Program-made: the position numbers and the translations under genes
The notes under the pieces: generated by a model
What the model was told of the DNA's origin: nothing
Seen by the model: only the letters and a program-made list of their open reading frames with translations
Databases searched by the model: none
NCBI GenBank assembly: GCA_017465465.1
Contig: JAFTWE010000052.1
Location: forward strand, 24,408 to 88,407
From: Clostridia bacterium
GTDB taxonomy: Bacteria; Bacillota; Clostridia; Oscillospirales; Acutalibacteraceae
Direction of reading: 5' to 3'
Length of the DNA stretch: 64,000 nucleotides
In this document: positions 1-7,289 of the stretch, one piece after another
Layout of the letters: each line of letters opens with the position of its first letter
How positions within the stretch are numbered: the stretch's first letter is position 1

Positions 1-1776
1 TGCCCTTTTGTTAAAAAGATACATAAAATCGTCAATGAGAATTCTGATGAAAACACCGCAGTCTTAATTGCAGGCGACAAAACTCACCCCGAAGTGAAGG
101 GCATAATGAGCTACAGCAACGGTGAAACCTATGTGTTCATCAATTCTTCTGAGCTGGAAAAAATTGTCAAAAACCCCGAAATTTTGTCAAAAGAGAAAAT
201 TATTGTTGTCGCACAGACAACTTTTAGCATAAAAGAATGGGAAATCTGCTTAAAAAAAATAAAAAAACACTATACAAACGCGATTATTTTTGATACAATA
301 TGTAATGCGACTAATGAGCGTCAGTCCGAGGCTTTAGAGCTTTCAGGTCAATGCGATGCTATGATTATCGTGGGTGGGCGCCAGAGCTCCAACACCGCCA
401 AGCTCAAGGCTGTGTGTGAGCCGAATTGCCCCACTTACCTTATAGAAACCGCTGATGAACTGTCACAGTATGATTTCAGCAGTTTCACTTGTGTGGGTAT
501 TACTGCAGGGGCTTCTACTCCTGCTGGTATTATAAAGGAGGTACTTTCAACCATGTCCGAAATTTTAAACGAACAGGAAAAAGAAATCAACGAGACTGCA
601 GTGCAGGCTCAAACAGAGGAGGTGCAGGTAGCAGCTCAGCCGGCTAAATCTATCGACGAGATGGATTTTTCCGAAGCACTGGAAGAGTCTCTTAAAAATA
701 TGAGCACAGACCAGAAGGTTTGCGGAATAGTAACAGCCATTTCTCCAAGCGAGATTCAGGTTGATATCGGCAGAAAACAGACCGGTTATGTTCCGGCTGA
801 CGAATACAGCGCTGACCCCACAGCTGACCCGATGAAAGAGCTTAAAGTCGGCGATGAAATCAATCTTATCATTATGAAAACAAACGACCAGGAAGGCACA
901 ATTATGCTTTCTAAAAAGCGTTATGACGCTCAGGGCGCTTGGGATAAGATGATTGCAGCTCAGGAAGCTGAAGAAATTCTTGAAGGCACAGTTACTGATG
1001 TTATCAAAGGCGGCGTAATTGTTGTTGCTAACGGCGTAAGAGTTTTCGTTCCTGCTTCTCTTGCAACAGCTTCAAGAGGTGATTCTCTTGAGGATATGCT
1101 CAAAACAAAGGTTAAGTTCAAAGTTATCGATGTTAACCGTCAGCGCAGACGTGCTGTTGGTTCAATCCGTGCCGTTCTTAAGGACGAGCGCAAGGCTAAG
1201 GAAGAGGCATTCTGGGCAGCAGCTGAAGAAGGCCAGACATACAACGGTGTTGTTAAGTCACTCACAAGCTACGGTGCATTTGTTGACATCGGCGGCGTAG
1301 ACGGTATGGTACATATTTCTGAGCTTTCCTGGAAGCGCATTAAGCATCCTTCAGATGTACTTGCTGTTGGTCAGGAAGTTTCAGTTTTCGTTAAGTCACT
1401 CGACAAAGAAAACAAGAAAATTTCTCTCGGCTACAAAAAGGCAGAAGACAATCCTTGGGAAATCCTTCGCCGTGACTATCCTGTAGATACAGTTGTTGAG
1501 TCAGAAATCGTTGGTCTTACCACATTCGGCGCATTCGCAACAGTTATCCCCGGTATTGACGGTCTTATCCATATTTCTCAGATTGCTAACCAGCATATTA
1601 AGCATCCCGGTGATGTTCTTAAGGTTGGCGACAAGGTTACAGCTAAGATTACAGCTATTGACTTTGACAAGAGCCGTGTAAGCCTTTCAATCCGCGCTCT
1701 TCTCCCCGAAGCTGAAGAAGTTGCTGCTGAAGAAGCAGTAGCAGAAGAAGCTCCCGCAGAAGAAGTTGCTGAATAA
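1..1776 (+). CDS. ispH: IspH / ribosomal protein S1 fusion (5' end cut off)
   Basis: The reading frame is open from the first base, so the start lies upstream of the window. The N-terminal part matches 4-hydroxy-3-methylbut-2-enyl diphosphate reductase, the last step of the MEP isoprenoid pathway. The motif CPFVKKIHK at the very left edge carries what should be the second Fe-S cysteine, and DTICNATNERQ (about nt 289-325) carries the third. After an acidic linker come four S1 RNA-binding domains (about nt 708-930, 970-1150, 1230-1440 and 1490-1710) and an Ala/Glu-rich tail. IspH-S1 fusions are known in Clostridia; in such proteins the S1 half is thought to serve translation. An in-frame ATG with its own ribosome binding site lies at the junction (see 534-555). 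A terminator follows 20 nt after the stop. Confidence 0.95.
   Translation, partial: CPFVKKIHKIVNENSDENTAVLIAGDKTHPEVKGIMSYSNGETYVFINSSELEKIVKNPEILSKEKIIVVAQTTFSIKEWEICLKKIKKHYTNAIIFDTICNATNERQSEALELSGQCDAMIIVGGRQSSNTAKLKAVCEPNCPTYLIETADELSQYDFSSFTCVGITAGASTPAGIIKEVLSTMSEILNEQEKEINETAVQAQTEEVQVAAQPAKSIDEMDFSEALEESLKNMSTDQKVCGIVTAISPSEIQVDIGRKQTGYVPADEYSADPTADPMKELKVGDEINLIIMKTNDQEGTIMLSKKRYDAQGAWDKMIAAQEAEEILEGTVTDVIKGGVIVVANGVRVFVPASLATASRGDSLEDMLKTKVKFKVIDVNRQRRRAVGSIRAVLKDERKAKEEAFWAAAEEGQTYNGVVKSLTSYGAFVDIGGVDGMVHISELSWKRIKHPSDVLAVGQEVSVFVKSLDKENKKISLGYKKAEDNPWEILRRDYPVDTVVESEIVGLTTFGAFATVIPGIDGLIHISQIANQHIKHPGDVLKVGDKVTAKITAIDFDKSRVSLSIRALLPEAEEVAAEEAVAEEAPAEEVAE
534..555 (+). promoter_or_regulatory. 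Internal ribosome binding site and in-frame ATG at the IspH-S1 junction
   Basis: AAAGGAGGT at 534-542 is a near-perfect Shine-Dalgarno sequence. It is followed by an ATG at 553-555 that is in frame with the fusion and falls exactly where the S1 part begins (MSEILNEQ). The gap of about 11 nt from the GGAGG core is longer than ideal but usable. It could let free S1 be made alongside the fusion, or be a relic of an earlier two-gene layout. Use of this start is inferred. Confidence 0.55.
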
Positions 1777-1795
1777 TTTGAATAACTAAAAAATT

Positions 1796-1829
1796 ACACC
1801 TGACATTCATAAGAGTGTCAGGTGTTTTT
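1796..1829 (+). terminator. Rho-independent terminator after ispH-rpsA
   Basis: Perfect 10-bp stem ACACCTGACA (1796-1805) with TGTCAGGTGT (1816-1825), a 10-nt loop, then a short T run. It also separates the convergent rfb operon. Confidence 0.85.
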
Positions 1830-1832
1830 CTG

Positions 1833-2672
1833 TTATAATTCTTTTATAAATCTGCTCAAAGCATCCTGCCAGGAGGGAAGGCGGTCAAAGCCTGCAGCAT
1901 CAAGGCATTTTTTAGAAAGCCGTGAATTAAGAGGTCTGTTGGCTTTCGCTCCGTATTCCGCAGTGGTCACGGGGTTGATTACCGTTTCTTTTCCGCCTTG
2001 CTTCATAATCTCTTCGGCAAATTCTGCCCAGGAGCAATAAGCCTCATTTGTGCCGTGATATGTGCCGTATTTTTCGGTTTCAATCATATCACAAATCAAC
2101 TTTGCAAGGTCAGGGGTGTAGGTGGGGGAGCCTATCTGGTCGCAAACCACATTAAGCTGGGGGTGGCTGTCACCAAGGCGAAGCATTGTTTTAACAAAGT
2201 TATTTCCGTTGATACCGAATACCCAAGATGTGCGTACAATAAAATATTTTCGGCAGTTCTTTTTAACTGCTTCTTCACCCTGTAATTTTGTTTTGCCGTA
2301 AACATTGCAGGGTTTTGTTTCGTCTGTTACTTCAAATGGCTCATTTCCTGCGCCGCCATAGACATAGTCGGTGCTCACATATACCATTTTGGCTCCGATT
2401 TCACCGCAAGCCCTTGCAATGCTTTCACTGCCTGTTACATTAACATTGTAGCAGGTGTCTTTGTCATCCTCTGCCTTGTCAACGGCAGTATAAGCCGCGC
2501 AGTGAACAACTGCATCCGGAGCATAAGCCTTAATATAATTTTCGGTAGCTTCGGTGTCGGTAATGTCAAAATCCGCCATATCTACACCTTTGCAGGTAAT
2601 ATGGCGGCTTTCAAGCTCTTTGATAACATCGAAGCCAAGCTGACCGTTATAACCGGTAACAAGAACTTTCAT
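1833..2672 (-). CDS. rfbD: dTDP-4-dehydrorhamnose reductase
   Basis: 279 residues, the usual size for RmlD. It reduces dTDP-4-dehydro-L-rhamnose to dTDP-L-rhamnose with NAD(P)H, the last step in making the activated rhamnose used for surface polysaccharide. The N-terminal Rossmann motif is VTGYNGQLG (residues 5-13), and the short-chain dehydrogenase pair is visible as STDYVYGG with YGKTKLQGE. It is the third gene of the minus-strand operon rfbA-rfbC-rfbD, 5 nt behind rfbC, so it is probably co-translated with it. Confidence 0.95.
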   Translation of the reverse strand: MKVLVTGYNGQLGFDVIKELESRHITCKGVDMADFDITDTEATENYIKAYAPDAVVHCAAYTAVDKAEDDKDTCYNVNVTGSESIARACGEIGAKMVYVSTDYVYGGAGNEPFEVTDETKPCNVYGKTKLQGEEAVKKNCRKYFIVRTSWVFGINGNNFVKTMLRLGDSHPQLNVVCDQIGSPTYTPDLAKLICDMIETEKYGTYHGTNEAYCSWAEFAEEIMKQGGKETVINPVTTAEYGAKANRPLNSRLSKKCLDAAGFDRLPSWQDALSRFIKEL

Positions 2673-2677
2673 AGTTA

Positions 2678-3235
2678 TTATCCTTTATAAATAAATTCTA
2701 CATCGCTGTCGCAAAGAAGCGGTGCATTCAAATCCTTTTGAGATAAAATGGGATTGGTAACTCCCCATTCAACGCCTAAAGCAGGGTCGTCAAAGCGGAC
2801 ACTGCGGTCATTTTCGGGAGAATAGAAGTTGTTGACCTTATACATAACCTCAACATTGTCGGTTAATGTAACAAAGCCGTGAAGACAGCCTGCAGGAATG
2901 TAAAACATCTTTTTGTTTTCTTCGCTTAATTTAACTCCTACCCACTTCATATATGTGGGTGAGCCTTTGCGGATGTCAACAGCAATGTCAAGAATTTCAC
3001 CCTTAAGGCAGGTGAGAAGCTTCGCCTGAGCCATAGGCTCTGTCTGGCAATGAAGTCCTCTTAAAGTGCCTTTTTCGGCAGAAAAAGAACGGTTATCCTG
3101 GATGAATTCATCAAAAATTCCTGCTTCTTCAAGGGTACGCTTTGAATACGATTCCATAAACCAACCGCGGTTGTCACCAAAAACCTTTGGTGTTAAAACA
3201 ACAGCGCCGTCAATCTGAGTTTTTTCAATGTCCAT
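2678..3235 (-). CDS. rfbC: dTDP-4-dehydrorhamnose 3,5-epimerase
   Basis: 185 residues, full length for RmlC. It epimerises dTDP-4-dehydro-6-deoxyglucose at C3 and C5. Typical cupin features are visible: GLHCQTEP with the catalytic-region histidine, LDIAVDIRKGSPTY, and FYIPAGCLHGF. Its ATG overlaps the rfbA stop (TAATG), which indicates translational coupling. In this operon the 4,6-dehydratase step (rfbB) is missing and must be encoded elsewhere. Confidence 0.95.
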   Translation of the reverse strand: MDIEKTQIDGAVVLTPKVFGDNRGWFMESYSKRTLEEAGIFDEFIQDNRSFSAEKGTLRGLHCQTEPMAQAKLLTCLKGEILDIAVDIRKGSPTYMKWVGVKLSEENKKMFYIPAGCLHGFVTLTDNVEVMYKVNNFYSPENDRSVRFDDPALGVEWGVTNPILSQKDLNAPLLCDSDVEFIYKG

Positions 3236-4170
3236 TATTTATTCTCCTCGGGAGGTTCCTTGCCCCAACGGGGTCTTTGACCGGGAACATCTGAATACAT
3301 AATTTTACCTTCGGCAACGCTCTGAAGATGCTTGCCGTAGCTCGATTTGCCGTACTTTTGGGCAGATTCAAGCAAATTCTTTTTTGAAATCCAACGGTTG
3401 TTATATGCAATTTCTTCGGGAGCAGAAATGATAATGCCCTGAAGAGTTTCAATAGTTTTAACAAAGTTTGAAGCGTCGTTAAGGCTGTCAACAGTACCTG
3501 TGTCAAGCCAGGCGAAGCCCCTGCCCATAAGCTTTACATCAAGGTTGCCGTTTTCAAGATAAATCTTGTTAATGTCGGTAATTTCAAGCTCACCTCTTGG
3601 TGAGGGCTTGAGATTTTTGGCATATTCCACAACCTTGTTATCATAGAAATAAAGGCCTGTAACAGCATAGTTTGATTTTGGATTTTCGGGCTTTTCTTCA
3701 ATAGAAACAGGCACGCCGTTTTCGTCAAATTCAATTACGCCGAAAGCGGTGGGGTTTTCAACATAGTAACCGAAGATTGTTGCCATATTCTGATTTTTGC
3801 CTGCCTGACGAAGAATGTGGCCAAAGCCGCTGCCGTAGAAAATATTGTCACCCAAAACCATAGCAACGCTGTCATCGCCAATGAATTCTTCACCAATGAT
3901 AAAAGCCTGAGCAAGTCCGTCAGGGCTTTCCTGCACAGCGTAAGAAAGCTTAAGACCGAACTGATGACCGTCACCCATAAGATTCTGGAACTTAGGTGTA
4001 TCCTCGGGGGTAGAAATAATAAGAATTTCCCTGATGCCTGCAAGCATAAGTGTAGACAAGGGATAATATATCATAGGTTTGTCATAAACGGGCAGGAGCT
4101 GTTTACTTGTGACCATAGTCAACGGATATAAGCGTGTTCCTGAACCGCCTGCAAGAATAATACCTTTCAT
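3235..4170 (-). CDS. rfbA: Glucose-1-phosphate thymidylyltransferase
   Basis: 311 residues, close to the RmlA norm of about 290 with a slightly longer charged C-terminus. It makes dTDP-glucose from glucose-1-phosphate and dTTP. The nucleotidyltransferase signature [11 protein letters not shown] is at residues 8-18, and [18 protein letters not shown] follows in the typical place. It is first in the minus-strand rfbA-rfbC-rfbD operon. A promoter with -35 TTGACG and -10 TATGAT lies about 45 nt upstream of the start, and a GGAGG site precedes the ATG. Confidence 0.96.
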   Translation of the reverse strand: MKGIILAGGSGTRLYPLTMVTSKQLLPVYDKPMIYYPLSTLMLAGIREILIISTPEDTPKFQNLMGDGHQFGLKLSYAVQESPDGLAQAFIIGEEFIGDDSVAMVLGDNIFYGSGFGHILRQAGKNQNMATIFGYYVENPTAFGVIEFDENGVPVSIEEKPENPKSNYAVTGLYFYDNKVVEYAKNLKPSPRGELEITDINKIYLENGNLDVKLMGRGFAWLDTGTVDSLNDASNFVKTIETLQGIIISAPEEIAYNNRWISKKNLLESAQKYGKSSYGKHLQSVAEGKIMYSDVPGQRPRWGKEPPEENK

Positions 4171-4212
4171 TACTAATCCTCCATTTGAAGAATTTGCTAA
4201 TTACTATACCCA

Positions 4213-4241
4213 ATCATAATACAAAACCTGATTTTCGTCAA
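4213..4241 (-). promoter_or_regulatory. Promoter of the rfbACD operon
   Basis: On the minus strand, TTGACG (4241-4236) and TATGAT (4218-4213) are separated by 17 nt, a good vegetative sigma-A match. Confidence 0.7.
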
Positions 4242-4315
4242 TAGAATTAGTATCTTTTTAACTCTTTTTTAATAAATTCAAAAGAATTCAAATTGAAATT
4301 CTGCATTAAAAAGTC

Positions 4316-4344
4316 TTGATTTTGTGTGCTATTGGGAGTACAAT
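4316..4344 (+). promoter_or_regulatory. Promoter of the vitamin B6 salvage genes
   Basis: TTGATT (4316-4321), 17 nt, TACAAT (4339-4344). The downstream start at 4386 has a GAAAGGGG ribosome binding site. Confidence 0.65.
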
Positions 4345-4385
4345 GTGTGAAGTTGTTTTATTATAATTATGAAAGGGGTAAACAG

Positions 4386-5216
4386 ATGAAAAAAGTTGCA
4401 GTTATAAATGATTTATCAGGCTTCGGCAAATGCTCTTTGACTGCCGCTATACCTGTGCTCAGTGTTCAGGGTGTTCAGGCGTGTCCGTTACCAACGGCAG
4501 TACTCAGCAACCAGACGGGATATCCCGATTATTGCAGTGTGGATTTTACCGATAATCTGACCTCTTTTATAGACCAATGGAAAAAGCTTGAGCCTTGCTT
4601 TGACGGCATTCTCACAGGCTTTGTGTCAGATGTTAAGCAGATTAAAATTATAGAAGATTTTTGCGATACCTTTAAAAAGGAAAACACTCTTCTGGTGGTT
4701 GACCCTGTAATGGCAGATAACGGCAAGATTTACCCCGTTTATTCTGACGAGCTTTGCAGTGAGGTTAAGCGCCTTGCCATGAGAGCAGATATTATAACAC
4801 CAAATCTTACTGAATTTTGCGTTCTGACTGATTGTGATTATAACGAAATAATTAAAAACGCTTATACCAAAGAAATTACTGAAATTCTTTTTGAAAAATC
4901 AGCTTACCTTTTTGAAAAAGGTATAAAGACGGTTATTGTTACAAGTGTTCCCGTTACTGAGGGAATGGTTACTAACTGTATTATAACCCTAAGCGGAGTT
5001 GAAACTGTTTCTTCACGCAAATTTGCAGGAAGCTTTTCAGGCACAGGTGACCTTTTTGCCTCTGTTGTTTGCGGAGCAGTTGTTAAGGGTGACAGTGTTT
5101 ATGATGCGGTCAGCAGAGCAACGAGGTTTTTAGAGGCTTCAATTTCAGCCACCGTTTGTGAATGCACCCGACCTGAAGACGGAATTTGCTTCGAGCCGTT
5201 TCTGAAGCTTTTGTGA
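4386..5216 (+). CDS. pdxY: Pyridoxal/pyridoxamine kinase (PfkB/ribokinase superfamily)
   Basis: About 276 residues counting from the ATG at 4386. This start was chosen over an in-frame codon at 4326 because it has GAAAGGGG upstream and begins MKKVAVINDLSGFGKCSL, the normal N-terminus of PdxY-type kinases. It should phosphorylate pyridoxamine or pyridoxal, feeding PLP. The substrate loop NDLSGFGKCSL, the LLVVDPVMADNGK strand and the C-terminal anion-hole motif GTGDLFAS (catalytic Asp) are all present. The next gene is an ECF substrate-binding membrane protein, consistent with uptake followed by phosphorylation of vitamin B6. A ThiD-like role is less likely given the N-terminal motif. Confidence 0.88.
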   Translation: MKKVAVINDLSGFGKCSLTAAIPVLSVQGVQACPLPTAVLSNQTGYPDYCSVDFTDNLTSFIDQWKKLEPCFDGILTGFVSDVKQIKIIEDFCDTFKKENTLLVVDPVMADNGKIYPVYSDELCSEVKRLAMRADIITPNLTEFCVLTDCDYNEIIKNAYTKEITEILFEKSAYLFEKGIKTVIVTSVPVTEGMVTNCIITLSGVETVSSRKFAGSFSGTGDLFASVVCGAVVKGDSVYDAVSRATRFLEASISATVCECTRPEDGICFEPFLKLL

Positions 5217-5226
5217 GGCGATGTGA

Positions 5227-5754
5227 ATGAACAGAAAAAAGACTCAGAATCTCGCCCTCACGGCTGTTTTTGCGGCGGCAATCACAGCTCTTACAATGGT
5301 GCATCTCCCTCTTCCGAGTGAAGCGGGCTATGTTCATATCGGCGACAGTATGATTTACCTTGCGGCAAGCTTTTTGCCGGGGCCTTATGCCATAGTTGCG
5401 GCGGCTGTTGGCGGTGCGCTTGCTGATATGGTGTTCGGCTTTTTTAACTGGATGCCCTTTACTTTGATAATTAAAGCAATAAACGCAATTCCTTTTGTGC
5501 TTTGCTTTAAATATTTTAAAAAGAATTCCGAAAAAATAATAACACTCCCGTCAGTTCTGATGTCGTTGATTTCGGGGATTATTACCGTTGTGCTGTATTT
5601 CTTTGCTTCGTGGATTGTTTACGGCAATGCGGCAACGGCCTGGCTTGATGTTCCGGGAAGTGTTGTTCAGGCAGTTGGCAGTTCGGCAATTTATTGCCTT
5701 GCAGGTGCGGCACTTGATGCTTCAAAAATTAAAACTAAATTAAACAGGAGATAA
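5227..5754 (+). CDS. ECF transporter S component, probably for vitamin B6
   Basis: 175 residues with about five hydrophobic segments. The conserved stretch YVHIGDSMIYLAASFLPG followed by AAAVGGALADM is typical of S components of energy-coupling-factor vitamin transporters (ECF_trnsprt / YpdP-like group). It would bind substrate in the membrane and work with a shared EcfAAT module not found in this window. The gene lies 10 nt behind the pyridoxamine kinase and 2 nt before a radical SAM gene. The B6 specificity is inferred only from the kinase neighbour. Confidence 0.8.
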   Translation: MNRKKTQNLALTAVFAAAITALTMVHLPLPSEAGYVHIGDSMIYLAASFLPGPYAIVAAAVGGALADMVFGFFNWMPFTLIIKAINAIPFVLCFKYFKKNSEKIITLPSVLMSLISGIITVVLYFFASWIVYGNAATAWLDVPGSVVQAVGSSAIYCLAGAALDASKIKTKLNRR

Positions 5755-5756
5755 AA

Positions 5757-6362
5757 ATGGCAGACATAGTTTATGAATATATGGGCGGATTGTATCTTAA
5801 TATTACAAATGACTGCCCTTGCAAATGTGTTTTTTGTATCCGTGATAAAATGGAAACCTTAGGCTCAGCCTCTGAAATGTGGCACGAAGCAAACCCTGAT
5901 TTTGAAAGTATTAAAAAAGCTCTCAATGAATTTGACACTTCAAAATATTCTGAAGTTGTTTTTTGCGGTTACGGTGAGCCCACCTGTGCTTTTGAAAACC
6001 TTGTTAAAACAGCAAAATATATTAAAGAGAATTACGGATTTAAAATCAGAGTAAACACCAACGGACTCGGTAATCTTATCAATAAGAGAGATATTACCCC
6101 TGAGCTTTGCGAAATTGCCGATGTAATTTCAATCAGCCTCAATGCTCCCAATGCAGAAAGATATCTGCAGGTAACAAGAAATGATTTTGGTATTGAAAGC
6201 TTTGATGCAATGCTTGATTTTACCAAAAAATGTGTTGAGAAAAATGCAAATGTACGAATGACGGTTGTAGATGTTATCAAACCTGAAGAAATTGAAGAAT
6301 GTGCAAAAATTGCACAGGCAATCGGTGCAAAGTTTGTTTCAAGAGAATATACCACAGAATAA
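5757..6362 (+). CDS. Radical SAM protein, TatD-linked type
   Basis: 201 residues. The cluster motif CPCKCVFC fits CX3CX2C near residue 20, and GYGEPT (SAM-binding GGE-like) is near residue 66. The sequence most resembles the small radical SAM proteins found fused to or beside TatD nucleases, which are of unknown reaction. No TatD gene is in the window. It directly follows the ECF S component with a GGAG ribosome binding site, so it is likely in the same transcript. The protein lacks a C-terminal SPASM-type extra cluster. The family assignment is from memory of the motif pattern; the function is unknown. Confidence 0.8.
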   Translation: MADIVYEYMGGLYLNITNDCPCKCVFCIRDKMETLGSASEMWHEANPDFESIKKALNEFDTSKYSEVVFCGYGEPTCAFENLVKTAKYIKENYGFKIRVNTNGLGNLINKRDITPELCEIADVISISLNAPNAERYLQVTRNDFGIESFDAMLDFTKKCVEKNANVRMTVVDVIKPEEIEECAKIAQAIGAKFVSREYTTE

Positions 6363-6365
6363 GAA

Positions 6366-6398
6366 AAGCGATACAGCCAAAAACTGTATCGCTTAATT
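6366..6398 (+). terminator. Terminator between the B6/radical SAM genes and truB (convergent)
   Basis: Perfect 11-bp stem AAGCGATACAG (6366-6376) with CTGTATCGCTT (6384-6394), 7-nt loop, then AATTTTATTT. The A-rich left side may let it work in both directions, serving truB as well. Confidence 0.8.
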
Positions 6399-7289
6399 TT
6401 ATTTCACAAGCAGTCTTGCAATTTCTAATGTTTCACTGCCTTCTTCAGCCCTGCCCAGGCCGAGGAATTCATTTTTATCAGAATAAACTCTGTAAATTCC
6501 GCTGCCCTTAAAGCCTCTTATTCTTTGGGTGAAAAGACCGCCGCCGTTTGAAAAACGCTTGCTTTGAGCCTCTGTTACCTTTACCTTGGGGTAAACATCA
6601 AGCACGCTGTCGGTGGCTTTTATTTTATCTTCAAGCTCACCGCTTTCGACTATTTGTTCAAGCTCTTCAAATGTAACACAATCCTCAAGTGTAAAGCCGT
6701 TGGCGTAAGTCCTTCTGAGTCTGCTCAGGCAAGCGCCGCAACCCAGCTTTTCACCAATGTCACTTGCAAGGGAACGGATATATGTACCCGCACTGCACGA
6801 AACAGCAACGGTGAAAACATTTTTTTGCGGCTGAGCCAGAATTTCTGCAGAATTTATTCTTATAGTTCTTGCCTCTCGCTCAACGGTGATTCCCTGACGG
6901 GCGAGCTTGTAAAGGCGCACACCGTCTTTTGAAACAGCAGAATACATTGGAGGGTATTGCTGAATTTCACCAACAAAGGTGTCAAGCACTGCCTTAAATT
7001 CATCATAAGAAACGCTGACATCTTTTTGGGAAAGAACTTCACCTGTGATGTCATAAGAATCTGTAGCAGTGCCTAAAAGAATATCCGCCTCATACGCCTT
7101 ATCGTGAGTAGGAATAAACTCCGAAAATCTTGTTGCGCCGCCAATCATAATCGGCAAAACGCCTGTTGCCATAGGGTCAAGGGTGCCTGTGTGGCCCGCT
7201 TTTTTTATGCCGCATATCCGCCTCAGTTTATTGACTGCGGTGAATGAGGTTATGCCCTCAGGCTTGTCTATACAAATAAATCCTGTCAT
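6399..7289 (-). CDS. truB: tRNA pseudouridine(55) synthase TruB
   Basis: About 296 residues. The start was set at 7289 because this ATG overlaps the nadE stop (ATGA) and gives the canonical N-terminus MTGFICIDKPEGITSF. TruB converts U55 of the T-loop of tRNAs to pseudouridine. The catalytic motif GHTGTLDPMATG (Asp38) is intact, and a PUA-like C-terminal region follows (KRFSNGGGLF). Co-transcription with nadE is clear from the overlap; the usual partner ribF is absent here. Confidence 0.95.
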   Translation of the reverse strand: MTGFICIDKPEGITSFTAVNKLRRICGIKKAGHTGTLDPMATGVLPIMIGGATRFSEFIPTHDKAYEADILLGTATDSYDITGEVLSQKDVSVSYDEFKAVLDTFVGEIQQYPPMYSAVSKDGVRLYKLARQGITVEREARTIRINSAEILAQPQKNVFTVAVSCSAGTYIRSLASDIGEKLGCGACLSRLRRTYANGFTLEDCVTFEELEQIVESGELEDKIKATDSVLDVYPKVKVTEAQSKRFSNGGGLFTQRIRGFKGSGIYRVYSDKNEFLGLGRAEEGSETLEIARLLVK

